NCBI RefSeq assembly: GCF_039545035.1
Contig: NZ_BAABRO010000005.1
Coordinates: 496,001 to 560,000, forward strand
DNA from: Novipirellula caenicola
GTDB taxonomy: Bacteria; Planctomycetota; Planctomycetia; Pirellulales; Pirellulaceae
DNA: 64,000 nt
Direction: 5' to 3'
Shown: piece by piece, positions 6,700-15,954 of the stretch
Position numbering within the stretch: the stretch's first letter is position 1
How the letters are laid out: each line of letters begins with the position of its first letter
Program-made: the position numbers and the translations under genes
Notes under the pieces: model-generated
Databases searched by the model: none
Seen by the model: only the letters and a program-made list of their open reading frames with translations
What the model was told of the DNA's origin: nothing

Positions 6700-9533
6700 C
6701 CGCGGGTAGCGTTTCGTCGACGTCCGTTCATCGGGTCGAGCTCGCCCCAATAGCCGCCGATGATGTGCGGATAACGTCCGGGAGTGACGTGGTAGTGAGG
6801 TCCGCGGTCGGCATCTTCGTGAAGGTTAAAATCGTTGAGCGGATTCGCTCGGTCGTCTTTCGCCAACACGCCTGCCGCTTCGTAAGGTCCGTAGACGGGG
6901 AAACCGTCGAACGCAAAACCGATGACGGTCGAGTGTCCGTGCCCCTCATCGCTCCATGGCGTTTTCACGCAAACCGGATACTTGTGATAGTGATATTGCT
7001 GCTGCGGGCTGGGGTGACCACAGCAACGGTCTAATCGCCAAACCGCATCGGTTTCAAAGATATGGTCGAATGGATTGAAGAAGATCACCCCATTGGTCGC
7101 CACCCCGATCGGTCCCATCGGCAGTGCTTGGTTTGAATTTTTTTCGTCCATCGCAAATGCGTTGGGATCGACTTTGGGCTGAAGTGGCAAGTAGTGCGTG
7201 TTGGCTTGTTCTTTGATGTAGGACGGGTTGCCGTCGAGCATCCGCCAACGATCCGGAAACGTCGCGGTGGGGTGATTGGGCAAGTTGCGGCTGCGGATCA
7301 CGATGTGAGTGTCCGTGACATTGATGATGACCGCGTACGGTTTGAATACGTCCTTGGTCACTTCGTTGCCATCGAAATCCAAGTAGCCCGCTCGCAACCA
7401 TGAACTCATGTTGCCGGCAAACGGGGCAACGAACTGATCGGTTTTATAAAGCAGTTGATCGTCGTTGGTGTAATCGAATTGCTTTGGCACCGTGCGATCG
7501 CCCCCTTTGGGATCGAAGTACCATCGTCCACCAAGTGACACCAGTGATTTTGGATCGGGTTGCGGAAATTCGTCGGCCGTCGCTTTGGCCGGTCGGTAGC
7601 TCGCCGGTGCATCGATCGGTTCAAGATTCATTGAATTGATCCAGAACTCGGTGCGTTTGCCTTCGCCTTTGCCGGAGGCAAAACCAACGCTCAGCTTGAG
7701 CGAATCGACTTCGGCGAATGGAGTGCGGAAATCCATGGCGTAGGTTCGCCACGTCGCGTGGCCAAGACTTTCGTTGGTGGCTTCGTCTCGAAAATCCTTT
7801 CGTTCACGCAACACCTGCGGGTAAATGCGTTCTTTGATCAGATCCAACGAGTCGCCGTTTTTTTGCAGGAACTCGACCTTCAAATACAAGTCGTCTTGAT
7901 CGACTTGGAAATCATCTTGGGCGAGCCCCGAGATATAGAAACGGTACCAGGGTTGGTCGGAGGTGACTTGCGAGGATTCCACCGTCGCTTCACCCGCGAT
8001 CACTCCATCGCCGTTTCGGTCTTCGGCCGAAAACAGCCGCACGCCCGAGCCGTTGGATTCGACGTGGCGATTGCCAAGCACGCCATAGACCGCATCACCA
8101 CTCAGCTCTGCACGAGCGAGCAATTCACCTTCTTGCGGCAGCGTGATGGCGGCATTGGTTTTCGTGTTGTTATTTTCAGCGACAAGCAACTCGCCATTGG
8201 AGGCCGCCGGTTCATCGTTGCGAACATGCTTTTGAAACAGCGTCAATTGGTCTAGCAAATCAGCGGCAACCTTCCCCTGACGACTGGCCAGGTTCGTGGA
8301 TTCCGCGGTATCGGAGCGAAGGTTGTACAGTTCAATTGCACCGTCGGTGGGTTGGATGAGTTTCCAATCGCCGCGAATGATCGCGTGGTCGTTTTCAGCG
8401 ACGACAACAGTGCGATCGACTTGCGTTCCGTTTTTGAGATTCGCCCACAGATTCACTCCGTCCAGCGGCTTTTGGTTTTGCAGCTTCACATCGGTCGCGG
8501 CAGCCAGCGTCGGCAGCAGGTCGTGGATTGCAAAGAGCTGCTTGCTTTGGGTTCCTGGCTTCAACACGCCCGGCAATCGAATGACGCACGGCACATGGAT
8601 GCCACCTTCGAGGACTTCTCGTTTCTGACCCCGAAACGGTGCGTTGGTTCCAATTCGAACCGCTCCGTTGTCGGACGCGAAGACGACAATCGTTTCGTCG
8701 CGAATCGCTTGATCGTCGATCGCTTTCAGAATCCGACCGACGCCTTGATCCAACGAGTCGATCATGGCTGCGTAGGTGGCGTCACGCTGATTCAAACGTC
8801 CTTGGTATTTCGCGGTCAGATGCTCGGGTGCTTGGAATGGATTGTGCGGGGCGCTGAACGAGACGACCATGCAAAACGGTTTGCGTTTATCGCGTGACCG
8901 GATCTGCTTTGCAGCTTCTTCCGAAAGCAGATCGGTGGCGTAGCCTTGTTCGTTGACCGTTTTCCCGTTGCGTTGCCAATCGAGTTTCCCTCGACCCGTG
9001 GTGTGCTGGAAATAGTCGACCGAGGCATCCATGAATCCGTAGAAATGATCAAACCCACGCTGGTTCGGATGAGCTTTGGGTTGGTTGGAACCGCCCAAAT
9101 GCCATTTGCCAATCAAGCTGGTTTGGTAGCCGGCGGCTTTAAAATCGGCGGTGATCAGTCGTTCGTCGATGGGCAGCCCCGCGTCGCGATCACGGACCGG
9201 CCCGGTGATTCCGTAGCGGTGCGGGAAACGCCCGGTCAACATCGCGGCCCGCGCGGGGCTGCATGCTGGATAGGCGTAAAAGCGATCCAGCTGGACCCCT
9301 TCGGCCGCCAATTGGTCGATGTTCGGGGTCTCAGCCGTGCCCCCATGAAAGCCCACATCGCCCCACCCGAGATCATCGGCCAACAGGACGACGACATTGT
9401 GCTGAGCCATCACGACGGACGACTGCCAAGCGAGTACGAAACCAACGAACGCAACGAGTAGGTGGTGACCAAGGCCGAGCCGTTTTCCAACGGTCGCTTT
9501 TCGTCGGGGCGGGGTTAGAATTGGAAGTGCCAT
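6696..9533 (-). CDS. Sulfatase fused to a C-terminal YHYH domain
   Basis: A 945-residue secreted protein (signal peptide about 1-43, ending VMA). Residues 44 to about 460 are an arylsulfatase domain: VVLLADDLGWGDVG metal-binding start, formylglycine motif CSPAR at 91-95 followed by AAMLTGR, KWHLGG, and FASDNGA. The middle, about 470-650, contains EF-hand-like DRNGDGVIAGE and a beta-rich segment (PWYRFYISGL, WINSMNLEPID). The C-terminal part is a YHYH domain, with YHYH at 847-850 and GFAFDGFPVYGPYE downstream. The enzyme should need an FGE maturase to make formylglycine, and it cleaves an unknown sulfate ester outside the cytoplasm. It appears to be a single-gene unit. Sulfatase and YHYH domains are usually separate proteins, so the fusion is noteworthy. 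Confidence 0.93.
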   Translation of the reverse strand: MALPILTPPRRKATVGKRLGLGHHLLVAFVGFVLAWQSSVVMAQHNVVVLLADDLGWGDVGFHGGTAETPNIDQLAAEGVQLDRFYAYPACSPARAAMLTGRFPHRYGITGPVRDRDAGLPIDERLITADFKAAGYQTSLIGKWHLGGSNQPKAHPNQRGFDHFYGFMDASVDYFQHTTGRGKLDWQRNGKTVNEQGYATDLLSEEAAKQIRSRDKRKPFCMVVSFSAPHNPFQAPEHLTAKYQGRLNQRDATYAAMIDSLDQGVGRILKAIDDQAIRDETIVVFASDNGAVRIGTNAPFRGQKREVLEGGIHVPCVIRLPGVLKPGTQSKQLFAIHDLLPTLAAATDVKLQNQKPLDGVNLWANLKNGTQVDRTVVVAENDHAIIRGDWKLIQPTDGAIELYNLRSDTAESTNLASRQGKVAADLLDQLTLFQKHVRNDEPAASNGELLVAENNNTKTNAAITLPQEGELLARAELSGDAVYGVLGNRHVESNGSGVRLFSAEDRNGDGVIAGEATVESSQVTSDQPWYRFYISGLAQDDFQVDQDDLYLKVEFLQKNGDSLDLIKERIYPQVLRERKDFRDEATNESLGHATWRTYAMDFRTPFAEVDSLKLSVGFASGKGEGKRTEFWINSMNLEPIDAPASYRPAKATADEFPQPDPKSLVSLGGRWYFDPKGGDRTVPKQFDYTNDDQLLYKTDQFVAPFAGNMSSWLRAGYLDFDGNEVTKDVFKPYAVIINVTDTHIVIRSRNLPNHPTATFPDRWRMLDGNPSYIKEQANTHYLPLQPKVDPNAFAMDEKNSNQALPMGPIGVATNGVIFFNPFDHIFETDAVWRLDRCCGHPSPQQQYHYHKYPVCVKTPWSDEGHGHSTVIGFAFDGFPVYGPYEAAGVLAKDDRANPLNDFNLHEDADRGPHYHVTPGRYPHIIGGYWGELDPMNGRRRNATRG

Positions 9534-9645
9534 TGGATTTTCGCTGTTGAGAGACGTGGGATTGGTTCTTACTGTTGCGTTTTGTAGCGACGCTCGTCAG
9601 AGCGTCGATGGTTGCCGCGACATTGTGAGTCACCACAAATTTTGC

Positions 9646-9835
9646 GTAGCGGAAGTCGGCAAGACTTTCGTTCGATTGACGTATGCCTCGCCGAAACTCT
9701 TGACGGCTTGTTGATTGAATGAAGTTTCCTGCGGCAAGGGGGTATGATGGACTTCCTAGTCCGTCAATGGTGCATTCGACGGACTAGGAAGTCCATCGTA
9801 CGACTAAATCAACAAGCCGTTGACGAGTTCCGCTA
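9646..9835. repeat. Nested palindrome, family A with core type 1
   Basis: Three layers can be read. The outer arms start GTAGCGGAAGTCGGCAAGAC (9646) and end GACGAGTTCCGCTAC (9835). The second layer is ACGGCTTGTTGATT (about 9702) and its inverse AATCAACAAGCCGT (about 9807). The core palindrome is ATGGACTTCCTAGTCCGTC against GACGGACTAGGAAGTCCAT (about 9747-9795). It fills most of the sulfatase/ECF intergenic space. Confidence 0.8.
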
Positions 9836-9939
9836 CCAGAAAATGCTTCAAAGTGTTGGCCCAAGCGGCTACCGAGCCTTCGCTCTACCAGCTTAAAACC
9901 CGATTATCCCAGCCAATCTACTCGCTTTGTTGAGATTTT

Positions 9940-10539
9940 GTGATTGAAGATTTAGAGCAGTCGTTGCGGCGCGGAGAGGTGACGCATTTTTCCGATGCGT
10001 TTGCGCTCCATCGCGAGCGTCTGTGGCAAATCATTCACTTCCGTTTGAACGACCAAGTTCGTGCTCGCGTCGACGCCGACGACGTGGTTCAGGAAGTTTA
10101 CTTGGATGCGGAAAAGAGGCTGTCGCATTTCCTCGGCGGTGATTTTCCGTCGTTCTTCCTGTGGCTACGGCTCGTTGCTCAACAGACACTCAGCCGCGTC
10201 CATCGTCGTCATCTGGCCACCGAATCCAGATCGACATTGCGAGAGTCGGGGGCGAGTTTCGGCAGCGATTGGGGGAAAACATCCGCGTGCCTTTCGCAGC
10301 GATTCGTCGCCCATTTGACTTCGCCCAGTCAAGCGGCGGTGAAAAAGGAATTGATCGCGGAAGTGAGAAATTCGCTCGAGACGATGAACGAGATCGACCG
10401 CGAAGTAGTTGCGCTCCGCCATTTCGAAGAATTGACCAATCAAGAGGTCGCGATTGAGCTGGGGATTTCCCCCAAGGCAGCCAGCATTCGCTACGTCCGA
10501 GCGCTAGAACGACTCAGAAACGTGCTGGAACGGATGTGA
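9940..10539 (+). CDS. ECF-type RNA polymerase sigma factor
   Basis: A 199-residue protein with a GTG start. Region 2 is FRLNDQVRARVDADDVVQEVYLDAEKRL at about 33-60, including the DDVVQEVY core-binding segment. Region 4 at about 130-195 ends in LTNQEVAIELGISPKAAS followed by RYVRALERLRNVL, a helix-turn-helix for -35 recognition. The layout is that of the planctomycete ECF sigma factors that sit next to large Ser/Thr kinases, and here the EF-hand and kinase genes follow on the same strand. No anti-sigma gene is visible; control may run through the kinase, which is an inference from such neighbourhoods. Confidence 0.93.
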   Translation: MIEDLEQSLRRGEVTHFSDAFALHRERLWQIIHFRLNDQVRARVDADDVVQEVYLDAEKRLSHFLGGDFPSFFLWLRLVAQQTLSRVHRRHLATESRSTLRESGASFGSDWGKTSACLSQRFVAHLTSPSQAAVKKELIAEVRNSLETMNEIDREVVALRHFEELTNQEVAIELGISPKAASIRYVRALERLRNVLERM

Positions 10540-10570
10540 TGGCTGCTTGGTTATCCAGCTCAACTTGTCA

Positions 10571-10722
10571 GTAGCGAAACTCGCCAACGGCTTGTTGATT
10601 TAGTGAGCCGCGACGCGTCAGCGGCCGGGTCCCACGCACGACCCGGTGCCTTACGGCCCACGGCTCAGCGTTGCGATTTGCATTTGGATTAAATCAACAA
10701 ACCCGCCAAGAGTTTCGGCCCC
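10571..10722. repeat. Nested palindrome, family A with core type 2 (reverse orientation)
   Basis: Outer arms begin GTAGCGAAACTCGCCAACGG and end in the inverse form CCAAGAGTTTCGG. The second layer is GGCTTGTTGATTTAG against TTAAATCAACAA. The core contains GAGCCG..CGGCTC around GGCCGGGTCCC..GACCCGG and is the inverted version of the cores at 50333 and 53917. It lies between the ECF and EF-hand genes. Confidence 0.75.
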
Positions 10723-10820
10723 GCAAAATGAAGAAAGCAGTGCAGATTACCTGTAGAAATTCCGGCGTCGTGGGGTTTTTTGTATTATCCCGCTGTTCAC
10801 ACTCCGCTTCACTGGACCTC

Positions 10821-11528
10821 ATGATGAAACGTTTGGCATTTTTTTCGGTTTCCTGCGCGATGCTACTTTCCCTCGGCAGTTCGCTTGCTCTGGCTCAAAC
10901 ACCCGGTGGACGCGGCGGTCGTGGGGGACAATCAGGCGGAGGCATGCGGGGACCACAAGGCGGGGCACAGCAGACGCCGCCACTGTTGCGGATTTTTGAT
11001 GCTGACAACGACGGCGAACTATCGGCTGCCGAAATTGATGCCGCCGCAGTCGCGTTGCGTAAGCTAGACCGAAATCGGGATGGACGTTTGACCGCCGAAG
11101 AATTGCGACCAAACGGTCCTGGTGCCCCGGGCGGTCCCGCCGGTCAGCGTGGTGGCGAGAGAGGCGGCGCGGGCGGGCCTGGTGGACGTCAAGGTGGTCC
11201 CGGACAACAAGGTCCTGGTGGTCGTGGACAGGGAGGACCAGATGGCGGTGGCGGACGCGGCGGTGATTCCGCTCAAGGTGACGAAGCATTTGCAAACCAA
11301 ATCTTGGCGTTTGACGTCAACACCGACGGATTGCTCAGCCTATCGGAACTGCCCGAACACATGCACGACGCATTTGCGATCGCCGATGCAGACAAAAATG
11401 GTACGCTGGATCAGCGAGAGCGTTTGGTGCTGGCGTCACAGTTTCGCCGCAACCGACTTCAACCTGGATCCGAAAACCTCGAAATGAAAAACCGTCCCAC
11501 GCAAGGTCGCCGTGGCGGCGGAAATTGA
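10821..11528 (+). CDS. Secreted Gly-rich EF-hand protein
   Basis: The ATG at 10821 gives 235 residues beginning with a clean signal peptide (MMKRLAFFSVSCAMLLSLG, cleavage near ALA-QT). Two pairs of EF-hands flank a Gly/Gln/Arg-rich linker. The first pair includes FDADNDGELSAAEI and LDRNRDGRLTAEEL; the second includes FDVNTDGLLSLSEL and ADADKNGTLDQRE. The linker is about 70 residues of GGPGGRQGG-type sequence, a low-complexity region of likely disorder. It probably binds calcium in the cell envelope or outside. The frame is open upstream to 10671, but that stretch overlaps the family A palindrome and has no signal sequence at its start. The kinase gene follows after 7 nt. Confidence 0.88.
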   Translation: MMKRLAFFSVSCAMLLSLGSSLALAQTPGGRGGRGGQSGGGMRGPQGGAQQTPPLLRIFDADNDGELSAAEIDAAAVALRKLDRNRDGRLTAEELRPNGPGAPGGPAGQRGGERGGAGGPGGRQGGPGQQGPGGRGQGGPDGGGGRGGDSAQGDEAFANQILAFDVNTDGLLSLSELPEHMHDAFAIADADKNGTLDQRERLVLASQFRRNRLQPGSENLEMKNRPTQGRRGGGN

Positions 11529-11535
11529 TGCTCGT

Positions 11536-14064
11536 ATGATCCATTCCGAAATCGCCGATCCTGATAACTGCGACGACGACAACGACATCTATGCCATCGT
11601 CGATGTGTTGGCCAGCGATTTCATTGCCCGATATCGAAACGGCGATCGCCCCACGATCGAAGAGTACGCGATCCGCCATCCGGAATTGAGCGAGCCGATT
11701 CGCCGCGTCTTTCCGCTCGCGTTGTCGGTCGAAAAGGTCAAGGTTGACGAGCAAGCCGAGCAAGACGGCAGCGCGACGCTGGCGGGCCGATTGATCGAGC
11801 AGCTTGGTGACTTCCGACTTGTTCGCGAAATCGGTCGCGGTGGTATGGGGATTGTTTACGAGGCGATGCAAGAGTCGCTGACGCGGACAGTTGCCATCAA
11901 GGTGTTGCCCAAGCAAAGCTTGCTCGACGACGAGGCACTGGCGCGGTTCCAGCACGAAGCCAAAACCGCGGCCGCCATGCATCACTCGAACATCGTGCCC
12001 ATCTTTGGGACCGGAGAAAACGATGGCACGCATTACTTGGTGATGCAATTGGTTCGAGGCGAATCGATCGACAAACGGATCGCCGCGAGTGGAACCGAGG
12101 CGTTCGGCTTTCGAGAGACCGCGCAAATCGGTCGGCAAATCGCGGACGCATTGGCCTATTCCCACGCCAACGGAATCTTGCATCGCGACATCAAACCTGC
12201 CAACGTCTTGATCGACGAAAACGGGACTGCACAAGTCACCGATTTCGGACTCGCTCGAAACACACGCGATGATCCCACGATGTCTCGCGCGCTCAGTGGC
12301 AGTCCGCGATACATGGCTCCGGAGCGATTCCGCGGCCAATCCGACGCGCGTTGCGATATCTATGCACTCGGTTTGACGCTCTATGAAATGGTCGCCAGCG
12401 TTCCCGCCTTCAGCGAATCGGACCCGCACCCCTTGATGGAATCGGTTCTCCAGCATCGCATCAAGCCACTCAGTAGCCTACGCGGCGACATTCCGCTTGA
12501 CCTGCAAACCATCATCGACAAAGCGATCAGTCATGAACCGGCGCATCGTTATCAAACGGCGGCGGAGCTGCGAGATGATTTGGACCGCTATTTGGCCGAC
12601 GAACCGATCCACGCACGCCGCACGTCCGCCGCAGCACGATTGTTTCGCTGGTGTCGGCGAAACCCAAAGATGGCGACGACCACGACGGTCGCCGCCGCTT
12701 CGCTCGTACTCGCAACGCTGGCGTCGACCGGCGGTTGGTGGATGACGTCCGCAGCGAATCGGCGGACTAACACCGCACTGCGTCAATCCGAGCAAACCGT
12801 GGACCTCGCGCTTCAATCGCTTGACGGGGTTGTCGACATGGTTTCGGTGCCGGCGTCTAGCATCAGCGATGTCGGTTTCGACGAAACCGCCGCGACCACC
12901 TACTCGCTGAATCCGTCGCCGCATACGGCGGACGTTCTGCAAAGCATCCAACCGCTCTACGAACGACTCTCTCAGCAATCGCCAACCCGGCCCGATATCG
13001 TCAAGCAAATGATCCGCGCCACGATCCGGCTGGCGTTGATCCAGCGGCAACTCGGCCACACGTCCGACGCGATCGAGTCGCTCGAGCATGGCATCGATGT
13101 GCTCCGGACCCGCGGCGCGACCGCGGGTTTATCGAATGAGCAGAGCCGATCCTTGATGGCTCGATTGCAGAATGAATTGGGGGACGTTTTTGCAGTGGAG
13201 CTCCGGTTCGATGAGTCCGAACAAGCCTTTAAATCAGCCTTGTCCGCAGCGAGTGGACTTGCCACGAGCAACACCGAAGCGATGCTGCAACTCGCACGTG
13301 CTCACGTCGGCCTCGGCGATCCACCGCCACAGCGAATGCGGATCGAGTCTCAGGGAAACAAGCCGCCACGGGAGCGTAGGCTGCACCTGAGGACGGCGGA
13401 CGAGATGCTTGATACGCTATACGAAACCGGTAACAGCACCAGTTCCGTCGTAACGCTGCGTGCCCGAGTTCGGCTGGCACAATCACGGATCGAAAAACGG
13501 CCCGCGGCGAAACGGGCGAGATTTGAGAGCGCCATTGAAATCCTCCGGCAACAACTGGAGGTTTCGCCCAACGATACCACGGTGCGATACACGTTGGTCG
13601 AAGCCTTGGCAGCGGTGAATTTGCGGCGCGAAGTCCAAACGAGGCTGCAGCGATCCGAAGCGGCAACGCGGCTGGGTAAAGCTCTGGCGGAGCTGCAAAC
13701 CTTGCAACAACAGTTTCCCAACACACCGATCTTCGTCGTATCGGAAGTCCATATTCGCCATAAACTGTTCAACTTGGCGCGAACGGACAAGGATTTCGAC
13801 GAAGCGAATCATCAGTTGCAGAAGGCGTTGGCGATGCAGTCCACGTTGGTCAACGCAGCACCCGAGAATCTTTCCCATCGGTGCTGGCGAGCGTTATTGT
13901 ATCGGTCGCTTGCCGAGGTTCACAATTTACAAGGTAACCAGGACGCGGCTGGCGAAGCGATCGCAAACGCCGCCGCAGACATCGACGCAATCGCCCCCGC
14001 CGACCGCGACCATCCGTTCGTCGTCCAGACGCAGCAGATCATCGAAGCCCTATCGAGTCCATGA
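11536..14064 (+). CDS. Membrane-anchored Ser/Thr protein kinase with C-terminal repeats
   Basis: With the ATG at 11536 the protein has 842 residues; a GTG at 11512 is a less likely start that overlaps the previous gene. An N-terminal 90-residue segment is followed by the kinase domain: IGRGGMGIVYEA glycine loop, AIKVLP lysine (about 122), HRDIKPANVL (H216), DFGLARN (D236), then GSPRYMAPERF. One membrane segment at about 378-405 (TTVAAASLVLATLAS) leads into about 430 residues of helical, TPR-like repeats, probably outside the cytoplasm. It follows the ECF and EF-hand genes on the same strand, so a signalling unit is likely. The substrate and the ligand of the repeat part are unknown. Confidence 0.93.
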   Translation: MIHSEIADPDNCDDDNDIYAIVDVLASDFIARYRNGDRPTIEEYAIRHPELSEPIRRVFPLALSVEKVKVDEQAEQDGSATLAGRLIEQLGDFRLVREIGRGGMGIVYEAMQESLTRTVAIKVLPKQSLLDDEALARFQHEAKTAAAMHHSNIVPIFGTGENDGTHYLVMQLVRGESIDKRIAASGTEAFGFRETAQIGRQIADALAYSHANGILHRDIKPANVLIDENGTAQVTDFGLARNTRDDPTMSRALSGSPRYMAPERFRGQSDARCDIYALGLTLYEMVASVPAFSESDPHPLMESVLQHRIKPLSSLRGDIPLDLQTIIDKAISHEPAHRYQTAAELRDDLDRYLADEPIHARRTSAAARLFRWCRRNPKMATTTTVAAASLVLATLASTGGWWMTSAANRRTNTALRQSEQTVDLALQSLDGVVDMVSVPASSISDVGFDETAATTYSLNPSPHTADVLQSIQPLYERLSQQSPTRPDIVKQMIRATIRLALIQRQLGHTSDAIESLEHGIDVLRTRGATAGLSNEQSRSLMARLQNELGDVFAVELRFDESEQAFKSALSAASGLATSNTEAMLQLARAHVGLGDPPPQRMRIESQGNKPPRERRLHLRTADEMLDTLYETGNSTSSVVTLRARVRLAQSRIEKRPAAKRARFESAIEILRQQLEVSPNDTTVRYTLVEALAAVNLRREVQTRLQRSEAATRLGKALAELQTLQQQFPNTPIFVVSEVHIRHKLFNLARTDKDFDEANHQLQKALAMQSTLVNAAPENLSHRCWRALLYRSLAEVHNLQGNQDAAGEAIANAAADIDAIAPADRDHPFVVQTQQIIEALSSP

Positions 14065-14420
14065 CGTGGCCGTCCGTAGCAACCGATCATCCGCAAAGAC
14101 GCGTGTCATCCACTGGACTTGATGGCCTAAGCAGGTAAGCAGAGATCATTGGTATTTCAAATGTAGTGGAGCTTGCTAAAGCTCCTCGTTCCACAAATCT
14201 GGAAGAATCTTAAGCAAGATCCACAACCTCAAAATCTAAGCCTGGCAAATTCCCAACGCCGGTTGAACGCTCCGGTCACGGACACCCATCCCCGTCTTAT
14301 CTTTCTGCCCCACATTTTTTTGCCTACCCATTATCAGAGTCCTCTCCCCTCAAGACTCGCTAAGATCGCCTCACAGACCGTGCACTCGTATTCCGCTAAT
14401 GACGTCGTTCACGCCGGGTG
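14065..14420. other. Intergenic region between the kinase gene and the tandem repeat
   Basis: Apart from the hairpin at 14163-14224 I see no gene. The sequence is less GC-rich than the flanking genes and has no long frame with a protein-like composition. Confidence 0.6.
14163..14224. repeat. GTAGTGGA hairpin (family C)
   Basis: GTAGTGGAGCTTGCTAAAGC forms a short hairpin, and with the following AAGCAAGATCCAC makes a larger inverted repeat. A related sequence, inverted, occurs at 32528-32550. Confidence 0.6.
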
Positions 14421-15836
14421 TAAGGACAGAAACATTGGTGCGACAGAAAGATTAAAAACAGGGAAACTCAACGGTTGATCTTGTGGTGATCCAAGCTAAC
14501 CGCTTCAACTTGTTCCGCAGTCGCGGCAACGTTGCAAATCGATGGTAGGTGTCACAACGGTCAACCCAAGGTTGGGCAGGAAAATGGAGGGGGCAGGAAA
14601 ATGTTTGAGCCCAAGTGCAATGCCGCTTCATTTCACACCAATGTCTCGCATGCGGTAGGTGAAGAATGGTTAAAAGATGAAAGGTTAGAAAATGGGGGAA
14701 GCGACGAACGCTGGGGCTCCGGTCACGGGGACCCACCATCGTCTTATCTTCCTGTCCCACATTTTCCTGTAAACCCGTCAGCATGCCAACGACTGAACGG
14801 CAATCGCGTAACGCCCTACACGCAACGCATACCGTTGGCCAAGCGTCGTCGCGGTACACAACATTTCCCTGCACCGGATGTGACGACAGAAAGATGGGTG
14901 CGACAGAAAGATTAAAAGCAAGTGAACTGAATGATCGATCTTACGGTGATCCGAGCTCAACGTTTCAACTTGTCGCTCAGTCGCTGCAACGTTGCAAATC
15001 GATGGTTGGTGTCACAACGGTCAACCCAAGGTTGGGCAGGAAAATGGAGGGGGCAGGAGAATGTTCGAGCCCAAGTGCAATGCCGCTTCATTCATCACCA
15101 ATGTCTCGCACTTGGCAGGTGAAGAAAGGTTAAAAGATGAAAGGTTAGAAAATGGGGGAAGCGACGAACGCGGGGGCTCGGGTCACGGGTACCCACCATC
15201 GTCTTATCTTCCTGTCCCACATTTTCCTGTAAACTCGTCAGCGTGCCAACGACCGAACGGCATTCGTGGGACTCGCTACGCGCTACGTTTACCGTTGGCC
15301 AAGCGTCGTCGCGGTACACAACATTTCTCTGCACCGGATGTGACGACAGAAAGATGGGTGCGACAGAAAGATTAAAAGCAAGTGAACTGAACGGTCGATC
15401 TTACAGTGAACCAATCTCACCACTTCAACTCGTCCCGCAGTCGCTGCAAAGGCGCAAATCGATGACAAACGTCACTCCATGCAACCCAAGGTTGGGCAGG
15501 AAGACGGAGGACGGCAGAAAAATGTTTGAACCAAAGTGCGATGTCGCTTCATTCAACATCAATGTCTCGCACTTGGTAGGTGAAGAAAGGTTAAAAGATG
15601 AAGGGTTAAAAAATGGGGGAAGCGACGAACGCGGGGTCTCGGGTCACGGGTACCCACCATCGTCTTATCTTCCTGTCCCACATTTTCCTGTAAACCCGTC
15701 AGCATGCCAACAACTGAACGGCAATCGTGGGACTCGCTACGCGCTACGTTTACCGTTGGCCAAGCGTCGTCGCGGTACACAACATTTCTCTGCACCGGAT
15801 GTAACGACAGAAAGATTAACAGCAGGGAAATGTTCG
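14421..15836. repeat. Tandem repeat, unit about 460 bp, three copies plus a partial fourth
   Basis: A landmark containing GACAGAAA(G/C)AT recurs at 14421, 14881, 15341 and 15802, giving periods of 460, 460 and 461 bp. Units share long blocks such as CAACCCAAGGTTGGGCAGGA, AAAAGATGAAAGGTTAGAAA, and GGCCAAGCGTCGTCGCGGTA. Open frames inside it are the same peptide repeated in frames set by the unit. Because 460 is not a multiple of three, and the copies carry small indels, they do not look like one gene. A related motif, inverted, occurs near 59040 and 59670. Confidence 0.85.
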
Positions 15837-15954
15837 CGTCTAAGTGCTATGCCGCTCAATTACTTCACGCCGTAGCCTTGCGGCCACGGCAGCGAGTGTA
15901 TCGGCCTCTGGCCTAAGCCGGACGCTCTCGTATAGCACCGGGTGCCGTCATCGA

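Noticed and set aside
10671-10820. Upstream extension of the EF-hand gene
   Set aside because: The extra codons overlap a family A palindrome and would place the signal peptide 50 residues inside the protein.
14532-15875. Open frames of 127, 127 and 210 codons inside the 460-bp repeat
   Set aside because: They repeat the same peptide with each unit, the unit length is not a multiple of three, and small indels break the frames. Composition is not protein-like.
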